The notes beneath the pieces were generated by a model. The model saw only the letters and a list, made by a program, of their open reading frames with translations, was not told where the DNA came from and made no database searches. From the NCBI GenBank assembly GCA_963169105.1, contig OY720635.1:130305894-130369893 (forward strand): a DNA stretch of 64,000 nt, given 5' to 3'. The position numbers and the translations under genes are program-made. This document shows, one piece after another, positions 1 through 10,569 of the stretch (position 1 is the first letter of the stretch; each line of letters opens with the position of its first letter). The stretch is from Ceriagrion tenellum (lineage: Eukaryota; Arthropoda; Insecta; Odonata; Coenagrionidae).

Positions 1-957
1 ATGAGTACCTCAATTATGGCTAAGTTTTTCTAATGGTAACCCAAAATCGGGTTTTCCTCCGGAATATTCTCATTCCCTACTTATTTTTATCATCATTTTT
101 TTAAATCGTGATGGTTACACGAGTGATTAAATTTATCCAACAGTATGTATTATGCATCATGTGCACCTAAAAAATGTCTGTACTTCCCATTTCGTAAGTT
201 AGGCACAGTTCTTGCTGTAGAATGTTGTCGGTGCATACAGAAGTGGTAACCAGTCCAGGATCACGGCCTCTTGATCACGTCGCAGGCAACTTCGGGAGTG
301 AGTGTAAAGTGAGACATGCATTCTAAATCTTAGACTTAAATTAGCATGTTATTATTCATTGAAATAAAAGTAGCCGGAATACCTGTTTTGTGTGAATAAA
401 ATACTTTTTCGATAGGAATTATTAAGGATCTCGCTGGTAATGTTTCTTCGCCTCCGTTGTTGAAAAATAACTTCAACAAAACGGTTTCGTCGACGAAAAA
501 TGTGCTGTTTTTCCGCTATTTTGAGAACGTTTCAATATTACCCGACGTGGAACCTAGGCGCTTAAGGTTCAAGGAAAGCGATTAACGTAACCGTGCGGTA
601 GTCACGGAAAGCGAAGGTCGGAATTGTAAGGAACTCTTTTCTTTTTTTCGAGCAATCGCACCAAAAACTTTCGCTTTATCGATCTCCGACCTTCGCAATT
701 TTTTTAGGGCAAAGGCGGCACGTTCTACTCAAAATCAGTGTTGGTTTTTATGGAGGTACCGTGACAGAAAGGGTAATTTTATATCATGATTTGGAAACGG
801 ATTATGATTCGGCAACGAAAGGTCTATGCGCTCACACGGTGAGGCCGAGGTGATGACGTAACTTGAGCAATTCTTGCCAATTTTAGGGCTCACTGAATGG
901 CGATATCAGCCCCTCTGTTGGCATTGTATCGTCATGATTAGGAAGGCTCGTAACAGA
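1..957. other. Unassigned DNA with a small inverted repeat
   Basis: No coding signal recognised. A perfect 12-bp inverted repeat lies at 611-622 and 685-696 (GCGAAGGTCGGA and its complement), separated by about 62 bases. A 24-bp sequence at 309-332 recurs inverted at 2474-2497 with two mismatches, so part of this stretch may belong to a decayed element reaching to 2.5 kb. Confidence 0.4.
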
Positions 958-960
958 ATA

Positions 961-1500
961 GGAGACTCCAAGGTCCTTATGCCCATTTTCCTGGAGTCGA
1001 ACGGGAGGTGTCAGACCAAAAGTCTTAAGAAATCCTTAAGTCACTTAGTATTGTCAGTCAGCTCAAACATTTTCATGACTTTATCTAAATTATTCTGGGA
1101 AATATACGTAGATCTTTGTCCCCATGACCACGTTTGAATTATGGTGTTGGAACCATTGTTTACCACTTTCCTGGAGTCGAAGGGGAGATCTTAGGCCAAA
1201 AATCCAAACGGGTTTTAAAGCCGCTTAGCATTGCTTATCAACTCAAAAAGTTTAATAGCATAGGCTAAATTATTCAGGGAGATATTCGTGGATCTTTGTG
1301 CATATGACCAGTGTTCAATTACGGAGTCGGAAGCAATGTTTAACACTTTGTTGGAGTCGAACAGGAGGTCTCAGACCGGAAATCCAAATGGGTTCTAAAG
1401 CCTCTTAGAATTGTTTATCAACTCAAAAAGTTTTATAGCAAAGGCTAAATTATTCAAGGAAATATTCGTGGATCTTTGTACCGATAACACCCATTCATCT
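961..1500. repeat. Tandem repeat, three units of 180 bp
   Basis: Three diverged direct copies start at about 961, 1141 and 1321, each exactly 180 bases apart. Shared landmarks in each unit are CTGGAGTCGAA or TTGGAGTCGAA, a CTAAATTATTC block and a GATCTTTGT block near the unit end. The first unit is the most diverged. The array is bounded by an imperfect inverted repeat (967-984 and 1577-1594), which suggests it is the inside of a DNA transposon or foldback element. No protein is suggested. Confidence 0.75.
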
Positions 1501-1789
1501 GCATGCAAAATTTGAACCCCGCCAAAAATTCGATCCAAGATGGTGGATTACAGTAGACAAGTGCGTGTCATGACCTGGGTATAAGGACCTTGGAAGACTC
1601 TAGGCAAGAGCGACGCCAACTAGCGGAGGCTTTCCGAAGCTCTCTAACGATACGGAATACTGCTAACGGCGAATGCATACGAGTACTTTGAAAGTGAAGG
1701 CACTATTTGGGTTTAAGCATTTGTGTGGTAGCTGCCTATATAGTGACAAGTAGACTGTTTTGGTAATATTTCTTGTAATGCTACCTAAC

Positions 1790-2300
1790 ACAACAAAAAA
1801 TATTGCGGAAACTATGTGTCATAATGCGGGCGTCCGGTAATCTCTCATGCAACAACGAATCTTGCGCACAGAAATTAAAAACGCCCATCAGGATCTCCAC
1901 GACGTGGAACATGAGAGAATTTGTGAACAATATATGGGAGCTAAAGCAACAGCAAAATCAGCCTCCAGGAAAGCATTAATAGGCTTCAAAAGTAAAATAT
2001 TAGGCGAGTATTTTTTAGATAACCTGAAAGCATTTTGGTCATACGTGAGGGAGGTTCAAAGACTATATCCACGGTAAAAATATTTAAAAAACGGCATAGG
2101 AAAAAACGCTAGAGACAAGTTATGAAAAGAAAATATCCTAAACACCTTTATTCAAAGCATTTATAAGCATTTATACAACATCCACTCCAAATATCATTGC
2201 GGACGGAGCCCAATCGGCGTTATCTTATTCCAATGATTATTCCTTCTACAGAGGCATTACTGAGGCAGAAGTCCTGTCTCGCTGAAAAATATTTTACCAA
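1790..2300 (+). mobile_element. LINE ORF2 relic, endonuclease-RT linker region
   Basis: An open stretch at 1847-2077 contains RTEIKNAHQD and, near its end, NLKAFWSYVRE. The FWSYV-type motif is typical of the linker between the endonuclease and reverse-transcriptase domains of non-LTR retrotransposon ORF2 proteins, where it follows a short basic helix and precedes a variable segment. Downstream, frame-shifted sequence around 2250 can be read as an ITEAEVL-like stretch, as expected just before the RT domain. Stops and frameshifts show it is dead. The ATG at 1847 is not a real start. Clade not determined; identification rests on motif memory. Confidence 0.45.
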
Positions 2301-2309
2301 TTGATTTTT

Positions 2310-2500
2310 CCACCAATGTTTAGCTCAGCGTCTTGGTGTCGCTGATAATTGCCTAAAATGCAAGACTACAGAATTTAGGGGGAGGGGTATGGAATCATAG
2401 TGTTGGAAGAGGAATTCTAAGTGAAGTAAGACAATGTCAAAGTGGGTGAGACTATGTGAAGTGAGACAATGTCGAAGATTTAGAATGCTTGTCTCACTGG
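2310..2500. repeat. Short GTGAGACAATGT-type repeats
   Basis: Between about 2418 and 2475 the motif AGTGAAGTGAGACAATGTC and variants recur three times. Directly after, 2474-2497 is the inverted partner of 309-332. Together these could be the subterminal and terminal repeats of a decayed 2.2-kb element, but no target-site duplication was established. Confidence 0.35.
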
Positions 2501-2593
2501 AACATGCATTCGACTTAAATAGTAGGCTAAATCTTAGACCCTTAGGCGAGGATTAAGAGGAGAAATATTAGGAGTCTTTGGAATGGAGGGAGG

Positions 2594-2865
2594 GATCTGG
2601 TTGGTGTGGTGGCTAGAGTACTGGCAAACCTTAGAGGCGTACAAATATTCTTTCGGGAGAGGAAACCCGATCCCTACTTGAGTGTCTTGTGGGGGGCACT
2701 TCAAGTACAACACTCCGTCTGTCGGATGAGACGTTAAACCGTGGTCCATTTGACGCTCTTTTGTTATGAGCAGGCTAATGCCGCCGCCCTGCTTCCCTTA
2801 CCTATCCCCTATGGCGTAAATGATCTTAGTTGTCGGTCGCCTCCCCAAATATCCAATCCAATCAT
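2594..2865 (+). mobile_element. SINE with conserved core (family S, copy 1)
   Basis: This ~270-bp sequence is shared, with moderate divergence, with 6436-6905 and 26180-26450. It opens with a tRNA-like head (TTGGTGTGGTGGCTAGAGTA), then a body with TTGAGTGTCTTGTGG, then the core GGATGAGACGTTAAACCG, then GAGCAGGCTAATGCC and a tail CGCCTCCCCAAATATCCAAT. Three dispersed copies, the absence of a reading frame and the pol III promoter-like head support a SINE. From memory, the GGATGAGACGTTAAACC core resembles a central domain shared by otherwise unrelated animal SINEs; that link was not checked. Confidence 0.65.
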
Positions 2866-2869
2866 GAGA

Positions 2870-3540
2870 ATCGGAGGTTCTACGAAGTAATGCATAAAAG
2901 TAATAGAAGCTACAGAGGTATGTAAAGAAATGGCATCATGGAAGAATTTTTAAGAGAGAGTTTTCTAGGGTTAACCGCTATAACTAAGTACTTTAAATTT
3001 GCCTGCCCCGAGAGGCATGATGGGTATGAATGTGTTTGGACTTAAATCGATGTGGTAATGTATAGCGAGAAATGTAAAGGTTAAATTCTTAAGGAAACTG
3101 AAAACTTAAGTTTTCTGAAAGGAACCCGATGGCAAAAATGAGGGAAAGTTCAAGCGGGGTTGGAGATGGACAACCTGTCGCTGCTTTATGTGCAACCAGG
3201 TAAATCACTCTGTAACGATGACGCGGCACAAACGCGTCTCTAAGGAGAGCGGGTCCGTGAAAGACCGCATTACGCAATACGTGACGGAGTGCGAATGCGT
3301 TCATTCTTTTCGCGAAACAGTCCCACAAAAGTTTCCACGCCATAAAAGATGTCCTCTCTTTGCTCAAGCGAAAGCCGTCGGCAGGTCGTAATGAACGGTG
3401 CTCCGTGCACTACAGGATGCGTTCGGATTCCTAGATCCGTGTCACCGCTGTCTCTTTTTAAATCAGACTGCTCACGGCAACCTGTCCCCATTTATTCCAT
3501 TAGCTATCTAGGACCTAATTTGCGATACATTACATACATA
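2870..3540. other. Unassigned DNA
   Basis: No recognisable gene or repeat. Short open frames on both strands overlap one another around 3090-3500 and show no motif. The segment is locally CpG-richer (3210-3420) than its AT-rich surroundings. Confidence 0.35.
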
Positions 3541-3555
3541 CATGCTTCGCACAGG

Positions 3556-4045
3556 GTCGCAACATTGCGAGCATTTGGTACCCTGGTCATAAAGATTTAA
3601 CCAAAAAGAAATAATAAAATACAAAGTAAAGCAGAGTGTTTCGCTAAAAAAAGCTACGAGCGTACATATAGAGTCTCACAACTTATAGCGGGATTTAGGT
3701 GGGAGCCCCTAGAGACTCGGAGGCTACATGCTGGGCTTAGGTTTCTTGAAAAATTCTGAACTGATATTTTTCAGAGCGACATTTAGAATATTATCATGAC
3801 TGCTCACTACATGTCTAGGTCTGACAGGTGCAACAAAATAAGAGAGATAAACTGCCAAACATATAGGTACAAAAACTCGTTCTTTCCGCGCGCAATAAGT
3901 GGCCACAATAAAAATTGAGCTCCTCTAAAAACACTCCAATAATACATGTCACCATTTCATATATCTTTACACGGCTGGTGAGCTAACACCCCCTGCCACA
4001 CGTCCATGCGGCGGTTCGCAGGGTATCATGTAGATGTAGATATCG
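3556..4045 (+). mobile_element. CR1-like LINE 3' end (subfamily A)
   Basis: Plus-strand relic of the RT C-terminus. SIWYPGHKDLTKK is readable near 3575, then RTYRVSQLIAGF and WEPLETRRLHAGLRFLEKF in broken frame, ending in RYKNSFFPRAISGHNKN before a stop at about 3918. A 3' UTR follows, with ACACGGCTGGTGAGCTAACA, the terminal hairpin (CCCTGCC to GCAGGG, about 4002-4023) and an ATGTAGATGTAGA tail. The RT C-terminal pattern (LVRPHLEY-type family) plus a 3' hairpin and hexamer tail points to the CR1/L2 group, by inference. It is 5'-truncated, as usual for LINE copies. Confidence 0.75.
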
Positions 4046-4865
4046 TATGAGCGATAATTGTTACTCTGAAAAAGGACCTGCGCAGTACCGTATTTCACGG
4101 ATAAATTCTAAGTACTTTCCAATTGTCGCTGTTTGAATTCAAGGTGCTCATGGTTGGATCAATAAAGGGTTTATAAGGCCTTGCTTAATGCATGTTATCG
4201 CAGAAGTAATTGAATTTAAGTGCACACGAGAACAAATTCTTAGAATAGTAGTCGCCATTTTTTGGCATTTTTATATTCAATCCAGTAATTCAACAGGGTT
4301 TAAAAATTTTCACGAAGAATCATTCAAGGTTCATTAATCCATTTCTAAATATAGTTGCGCAATTATTCTCCTCTAATTAACAAACTTGAGAACCTATCGT
4401 TCCAATATGGCCCAGACTTTTCCAAGTCAACTCAAGCAAATGAATGGTTCATAAATGATTTCCTTGCGTTCAAAGTTCATTTTCATGCCGAGTGTCAATT
4501 TTTCTTTAGAGTGAACATATTCAAATTTAGGATACAGTGTTTTTTTAAATGGGAGGTTATATCATGCAATTTCAAGGATATGTATGCATGGGTTAATATT
4601 TGCTTGAATTTCAAATGCGAAACTGACCGATATGAAGTACTTGTTCCATCATAACTTTTAAGATCATCATCATCATCGTTGGTAGACTGCTGTTTAGCAG
4701 GTCCCTAGTAGCCTCTCCTCCAGATATGTCTTGTGCCTTCCTCTTCATCCCCGCGGAGCCTGTTTCCTCTTCTAAATCATCCGTTTTTTTCTCTCGTCTT
4801 CTCCCTCGTTTACCCCCTCCTTCCAACATCCCTCCTAATACCTCCTCCATCAAACAATCTCTTCA
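4046..4865. other. Unassigned AT-rich DNA
   Basis: No supported gene. Open frames on both strands at 4611-4978 arise from a CT-rich stretch (about 4740-4860) and show no domain. A short ATC trinucleotide run lies near 4662-4678. Confidence 0.35.
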
Positions 4866-5190
4866 TCTACATCTACGTAATACCCTGCGAGCCACCACGA
4901 GGGTGTGTGGCAGGGGGTGAAGATCACCAAACATGCACTACTGACATGCAACTAGGATATTTAATGGAGAAATGCTAGATAATAGGGTCACATGCAGCTA
5001 GATGGTTAGTATCTACATAATAAGAAAGGGATTATTGGCTGCTGATACATGCATCATGCACTATAGACTACTCTAACTATATTTCACGTACCTATCCCTT
5101 TGCTACGCTGCCTATTGTTCTCCCTTATGGTACGCGGGAAAAATGACATTTTAAATCCATCGGTACGACAATCCTTCTTAGTATATGTCC
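4866..5190 (-). mobile_element. CR1-like LINE 3' end (subfamily B)
   Basis: Minus-strand LINE tail. Its 3' terminal hairpin is at about 4885-4918 on the plus strand (CCCTGCGAGCC to GGCAGGGGG), beside a CATCTACATCTACG tail. The plus-strand sequence continues GAAGATCACCAAACATGC and ends with the complement of the RT C-terminus (AATGACATTTTAAATCCATC). It matches 29577-30380, the longer member of this subfamily, over about 320 bases. Strongly 5'-truncated. Confidence 0.75.
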
Positions 5191-5560
5191 CAGCCAGTTT
5201 TGCTTCCTTGTTTTAATTGTCCTTATCAGTCCTCTATCTTCCCCCACTCTGGTCAGTGCCTCTTCATTTCTCACTCTGTCTTCCCTAACTAATATTCAAC
5301 ATTCTTCTCCATATCCACATCTCCAATGCCACCATCCGTTTTATATCCTTTTTCTAAGCCGTACTTGTCTCACAACCATACAGTTACACGCTGCAAACAT
5401 TTACCAACCTTTTCCTAAGTCCAATTTCCATTTTGCTACTCAACAACTTTTTCTTTTTGATACTCTTAAGATATCCTAATTTATACATCTGCACTATTCG
5501 TCTCAAATCGATATATATTTTTATCTTCACTACACCGAATACAACCTTGGCCATTGGCTA
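5190..5560 (-). mobile_element. Endonuclease-RT type LINE relic
   Basis: Reading the minus strand across frameshifts and stops gives MEIGLRKRLVNVC, LYGCET, MVALEMWIWRRMLNIS, a stretch readable as VRNEEALTRVGEDRGLIRTI and finally a WLGHI-like end. This order (YGCETW, LEMW-WRRML, RNEE, GHI) is the standard C-terminal region of the endonuclease-RT proteins found in many insect genomes, often assigned to the RTE group; the clade here is inferred. The copy is heavily decayed. It sits directly against the subfamily B LINE tail and a tRNA-derived SINE, so the three are nested or stacked insertions. Confidence 0.65.
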
Positions 5561-5594
5561 ACTTATGTCGGGTGACATAACAATAGCAACAGAC

Positions 5595-5705
5595 GAAAAT
5601 AACACCCATGCTCTGAGTGGTGTTTATATATACTCTCAGGCGGGATTCAAACCTGTGACCCTCGGTTTAGTTGGCGAGGACTTTACTCAATCGCCACTGG
5701 CCTTA
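5595..5705 (-). mobile_element. tRNA-derived SINE (family T)
   Basis: On the minus strand, an A-box-like GGCGATTGAGTAAAGTCC is followed by GTCCTCGCC and a B-box GGTTTGAATCC (complement at 5642-5652), the layout of a tRNA-derived pol III promoter. The A-to-B segment matches the SINE at 6617-6797, which reads GTAAAGTCCTCGCC and GGTTCGAGTCC. It is not a functional tRNA, since no complete cloverleaf is apparent and copies are dispersed. Confidence 0.6.
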
Positions 5706-6435
5706 CTTAAATCTATTACAAAGTCTTCATAGCAAGAAAAAAGTGGATCTGCCTTCACTTTCCATATCTGCTTGAGGGTGGCACTAAGAAGACATTCCTT
5801 TCTTCCACCTCGCGTCAAGAATTATGGTTTAAATTTTCTTGAAACTTTCTTTTGCACGAAGACCACATAGCTGTACCCATTTAAGTCAACATTCTTATCG
5901 TTGAACATGCGTCAATCTCACATTTCTCTTCCTAGTCGCGGAATGGAGAGGGAGAGTGAGAGCGCCATTCGTGGGAATTTCCGAATTTTTCACGTTTCTG
6001 ATATTTTTTTTTACCCACATCCATCTCTTCCGAGGAGAGGCCTCTTCCCGCTCAAAACGTATGAACGTGCCGCGGAGGAATTATAGGAAAAAATAAAGAT
6101 GGCGTGACGATTCATAACACCTTATTCGGCCGAATAATAGCGGAGGGGGAGGTAAAAAGGACCCCCAGGGGTGAAAAAGGAAAGGTTTTCTCTTCCTCTC
6201 ATTCTTATTTTGGTGGTTTTTTTGAAGAAGAGTGTCGTCACGGCTCAATCAAACCCTCCCCCTTCGTCCTCTCTTTCCTCTCCCCTCTCTGCCCGTAGCT
6301 CCATCATCATGTGAGCGCTTTCCATTTCTCTGATTGCCGCCTTTGACAAAGGTGGGTCATATCCGAAGGGCCTCATGTTCGAATATACTTCCTCCCCTTT
6401 ATACTCACGTCCCCCTCCTCCGCATCATCCAACTC
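5706..6435. other. Unassigned DNA
   Basis: No recognisable gene or repeat. Two short open frames at 5901-6086 and 6104-6298 have no motif. The 6,230-6,420 part is CT-rich. Confidence 0.35.
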
Positions 6436-6905
6436 GATATGAAAGGATCGGATTGGTGTGGTGGCTAGATTACTGGATAACCATACGGACGGCCAGTGTT
6501 CAACTACCTGCAGAGGAGGTTTTTTAGAAAACTCGATCCCTAATTGAGTGCCTTGTGGATGGCGCTTAAGTGCAGTGCTCCGTCCGTCGGATTAGACGTT
6601 AAACCGTGGTCCCCCCCCTTGCCGGCCTCGGTGGCGGCGGGGTAAAGTCCTCGCCTGCCAAACCAAAGGTCGCGGGTTCGAGTCCCGCCTGGGTAGGACA
6701 CCTCCCTCGGCATGGTTGTGTGTGTTCGTCCACATATTAAGTATCTAGTAATTGGCTTCGGACGTTGGATGCAAAGAAATTATTATTATTATTAAGAGCA
6801 GGCTAACGCCGACGCCGGGTTTCTATCCACCCTTCCTCCCTTACCTGTCCCCCATGGCGCCAATGACCTTAGCCGTCGGTCGCCTCCCCAAATATCCGAT
6901 CCAAT
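6436..6905 (+). mobile_element. SINE family S, copy 2, interrupted by a tRNA-SINE
   Basis: The sequence matches 2594-2865 on both sides of an insertion. The left part runs from GGATTGGTGTGGTGGCTAGA through GTCGGATTAGACGTTAAACC to about 6616. The right part resumes at about 6797 with AGAGCAGGCTAACGCC and ends CGCCTCCCCAAATATCCGAT. In the uninterrupted copy these two parts are about 30 bases apart, so the interruption at 6617-6797 is a later insertion. Confidence 0.7.
6617..6797 (+). mobile_element. tRNA-derived SINE nested in SINE S
   Basis: A tRNA-like head has an A-box region (GGTGGCGGCGGGGTAAAGTC) and a canonical B-box GGTTCGAGTCC at 6675-6685. A ~100-base unrelated body follows, ending in an ATT trinucleotide tail (about 6780-6795). 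It lies within SINE S and is therefore younger than it. Its tRNA-like region is related to 5595-5705 and 20222-20312. A trinucleotide tail suggests mobilisation by a LINE with a similar 3' end, an inference. Confidence 0.8.
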
Positions 6906-7160
6906 CGATATGAAAGACGTTATCCACGCGGGAAAGTGAGGACGAAGTCCCATGCAATCTTCCCAAATGCCGTAGCTGAGTCCGTTTTAAGCGACGTCAC
7001 TGGTCAGCACTGAATTCGGTGCTGAAATCAGCAGAGACAACTCGAAAACAAATTCCCGACAGTCTAATTGGATATCTCGGAGCCTGTGTTTACACGTCAA
7101 CTGATTTCAGTGCGCAGCGGCGGAACTCGCTGAGCACACTGTACAGCAATGTACATGTTA
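6906..7160. other. Unassigned DNA
   Basis: No recognisable feature. Confidence 0.3.
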
Positions 7161-7164
7161 TAGA

Positions 7165-7855
7165 GTAAAATTTTTATTTATTTATTTATTTGAGAAAAAG
7201 ATCACATACTGCATGAAGCCATTTTATAGTGAACATATACATACCAATCACGCCGTTCCCTCCCGGGGTAGGCACAGTCACAAAGTTTCATTCATAAATA
7301 CATATTTGTACACCTTACTCTGCTTTGATAATTTCGTCCATACTGACCTATCCTTGCAAACCTCTTTTGCCTCATTTACCCCCATACACTGTTTCTTACA
7401 CGCCCTCCTGTTTTTAAAACTCCTAATATTCCTCCTCCTAAGAATTTCCTCAACCACATTCAACCACAACTTTCTCAGCCTACCTCTCACACCTTTCATT
7501 CTACTCTTATATATCTGTTGCGTTAGAAGAGTCTATCTAAGAATTTCCTCAACCACATTCAACCACAACTTTCTCGGCCTACCTCTCCCTCTCACACCAT
7601 TCATTCTACTCTTATATATCTTTTTCGTTATTCGCCTCTCATCCATTCTCTCCACATGTCCGAACCAACGAAGCACACTCCTTTCATACACGTCCATTAC
7701 TGGAGCATTTAACCCGCATTCATTCATGACCCACTCATTCCTGACCCTATCCATCCTACTTTTGCCACAAACGCTCCTCAGATAACTCATACCCATTGCG
7801 TTTAGTCTACTCTTATGTCTATTCTGACATACCCATGTTTCACTACCATACAACT
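7165..7855 (-). mobile_element. Jockey-like LINE RT C-terminus with tail
   Basis: The minus strand encodes MYGSETWVCQNRHKSRLNAM, SYLRSVCGK, RVRNEWVMNECGL, VLRWFGHVERMDERR and GRGRPRKLWLNVVEEILR. These are the conserved C-terminal blocks of a large insect non-LTR RT family (YGSETW, GKSRMDRVRNEWV, RWFGHVERM, GRPRK-W). The frame runs open from 7853 to 7533. A 99-bp direct duplication (7438-7536 and 7537-7641) then repeats the GRPRK-W segment, and translation continues from 7499 to 7278. The 3' UTR ends in an AAAT-repeat tail at about 7168-7192. It is 5'-truncated, with few stops, so relatively young. Jockey-group assignment is from memory of such proteins. Confidence 0.8.
7438..7641. repeat. 99-bp tandem duplication inside LINE
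   Basis: Two direct copies begin at 7438 and 7537, both starting CTAAGAATTTCCTC and ending after CTTATATATCT. The second copy carries a 6-bp insertion (CCCTCT). The copies encode the same GRPRK-W block on the minus strand, so the LINE relic has this block twice. Confidence 0.85.
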
Positions 7856-10120
7856 AATTGTAAGTGGGGAGAAGTGCACTTTTAGTGAACATGTAACAAA
7901 AAAGGACACAAACGTAAAAAACATAAGAAGCAAATAGTAATTCAACAAGGAAGATTGTAAAAATTACTTTTTTGTAAATCACATATGGCTAGGTTAGCGA
8001 AGACGCTGGAAGATAAGCTAAAATGATCGTTGTTCTCAGGAAGGGAATTTACGAGAGAAGAGAGGCGAAAAATGAGGGAACGCTTGGTAAGTGATAATCT
8101 GGGAGTAGGGATATGGAGCAATGAGTGAGTCCTTGTGTGAGGGGTGGGTATTCTGAAATTTATCAAGGAAACGAGGTCGGGCCAGTCAACGGCGGGCAGT
8201 CACTGTGCTATGGATAAGTTTTAAGGAAGATATTATCAAGTGTATTAATGGATAGTGACGGTAAGTCAGCTTCAGAGGATAGGTTGCGGAGATTTGGAAG
8301 TCTATAATTTAATATTTTAATCGAAAATATATTAATCCCTGGGCGGTTTCTTTTTTCTAAGAGCACATTTTACTATTTACGAGAATCTAGCAGTGGGCCG
8401 ATGAACAATATGACCGCGTGCATTTGGCTCTGCCAATCACTGCGCGTTTTTCTCGACCATCTATTAACAGTAGTCATCTCTTCGATGGCGTGTTGACAGA
8501 TTGAAAAGAAGAAAAGAAATTTTTTTTTTGTATGTTGACTCCCAGCTGGTAATACGTTATAATTACATTTATATTTTACAGTAAAAGAAAACTTACATTT
8601 TGACAAACAAATTAGCGATTATATGCTCAAAAGGTATAAGTATCATTATTACACATTCACACTTGTTTCAATAATAAATGAGAAACATCCTCAGTATCAA
8701 ATGACCATTTATTTCAGCATTTTACAAAATGTAGTTTTACTTGATAATGTTACAATATGTTTTGGCAATGCGGATAACATTTTGGGCCCCAAGAAAAGAT
8801 AACTTTGTCTAAATTCAACCGTATATCGTGAGCGAAGACTAATATTGAAGACACCTTAGCTCAGATGCATTATATTAACATCAAGTAATGGCATTCAAAG
8901 GAAATTTATATATATTAAAATATTCGTTTCGAAATTGATTTAGCTAATAAATGTAGAGAAAATTGTTTTCCATGGTATTATGAAAGACTATTCCCTCCAG
9001 GCAGTCGCCCATATCTTATATCAAACTTCTGAGGTCACCGGCAACTTTCAGATACTCGTTCTTATTTTTTTTCTCATCTCGCAAAAAGATGCCTTAAGAG
9101 TTTGTCAGCTCATGCCTCACCAACATTCAATGCGTATATTTTCCCCAAGCCGTGTCACGACTAAAGAGTTGCTTCAAGGCAGTGAAGATACCTTAGGACC
9201 GTTAGACCAGACCCAGGTGATTTCATTTTTCCTTGATTTCGCCCCGCTTTGCGCTGCGACGTGAAGGATAGGGGTGTTTAGTTAGGTATGTGGAAGCCAC
9301 ATAATGTTCTTCGGTTTAAGGGAACGAATTTGGCGCTAAAAATGATACGGAAAATGCCTAGTGATGTCATGTGAATGTGTGAATGATGATGGCTACTTTC
9401 AAGAGATCGTTGAATATTTCAGAATAAAATAGTTCTATTCTATCTATCTTGTCACTGTTCGTAGCTAATTACTCTTGAAGTGTAACCTAAGGCTTTAGCG
9501 TCGTGTGTTGGTGCCTTCATTTCCACCACTTTCTTTTGACAATTTTCGTTTGTTTGCTAATATTTTTAACTTGCACATGAACTGCTTGTTGTACCCTGTG
9601 TATCAGCGGCTGTACTTTCATATTAATGTTTGCACATCTTGCATTTTAGCATGAAATAGCTTACAGATATAGTCCTTGTGATGAATCAGTGCTGTGACTA
9701 TCCTACGCCAGTAAGGTCGTATCACATATGAGTACTATTCCCACCTTATTTTGTTTTTTGCTGAGTTTCTATCCAGCAACAAATCTCCCTGACCGTTCAC
9801 ATACGAGGTAAATTCCGTGTTGAATCGACAATGAATTGTGGTATGTATAAAAACTATATTCAATAATAATATATGCCCTTGAAAACCTTGTCATTTTCGT
9901 AATTGTTACTGCTAAGGAATAGATTAAATATAAAATTTTGGGATTTCCATGGGAATTTGTAAAAATATCAAGGTCATTTTCTTTTTCGAGGCGTTTGAGT
10001 ACCACTAGAATTTTAGCAATTTCTTTTACAAATAGATTGAGACTGTACATGTGCTCCTAGAAAATTATCGACTGCCGGAAAACATTGTATAAAGTCTTCT
10101 TCTCTTTCCCAGAATAGTTC
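7856..10120. other. Unassigned AT-rich DNA
   Basis: No gene, RNA or repeat could be supported over about 2.3 kb. The short open frames have no motif, and the longest (8980-9264 plus, 9769-10050 minus) look like chance. Could be intronic or intergenic. Confidence 0.35.
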
Positions 10121-10131
10121 CTTGACAAAGA

Positions 10132-10165
10132 CCTGACGATGATGCTAAACATACATTTCGAAAAG
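10132..10165 (+). other. CTGACGA...CGAAAA motif, retroelement-like
   Basis: CCTGACGATGATGC is followed about 10 bases later by TTTCGAAAAG. It resembles the motifs at 11610-11636 and 25292-25325, with a CTGANGA box, a short spacer and GNAA. Here the spacer forms no clear stem, so this is the weakest of the three. Confidence 0.25.
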
Positions 10166-10169
10166 AACA

Positions 10170-10565
10170 TTGTATATTCCCCACTCATACTTCAATAGCG
10201 ACCTAGGTTTAAACTTCCCACATTAATACTTGAATGCCGACACAGGCTTCCGATGCCCTACTCCTGCCCATGGTGTGGAATTTACAAAGTTCTTTTTGTC
10301 GTCAATGTTACTCGATTTCACAAAGTTGCCAATGCAATCACTAGTGTTATTTACGACGTTAAGTGTCGAAATCCGGTCGTAATTATATTCTACACGTGAA
10401 ATTTCTAATTATCCATCCGTAATAGTATTCGGGCGTTGGCTGTGCGCAGACTTGATATGTAGCGAATGAGTCAATATTTATGGTAATTTTTTTATGTGTG
10501 TTAGTTTTGAGCCGTAGGGTGGACGATTTTTCGAATTTCACATACAAAGTTGCAGGTGACCGAGA
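10170..10565. other. Unassigned DNA
   Basis: No recognisable feature. Confidence 0.3.
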
Positions 10566-10569
10566 TCGT

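Noticed and set aside
961..1500. CRISPR-like array
   Set aside because: Units are long, contiguous and diverged, with no spacer structure; the window is eukaryotic.
6617..6700. Functional tRNA gene
   Set aside because: A- and B-box-like sequences are present but no complete cloverleaf; body, tail and related dispersed copies indicate a SINE.
7213..7785. 190-codon open frame, plus strand
   Set aside because: It is the antisense shadow of the LINE RT C-terminus on the minus strand, and its internal repeat reflects the 99-bp duplication.
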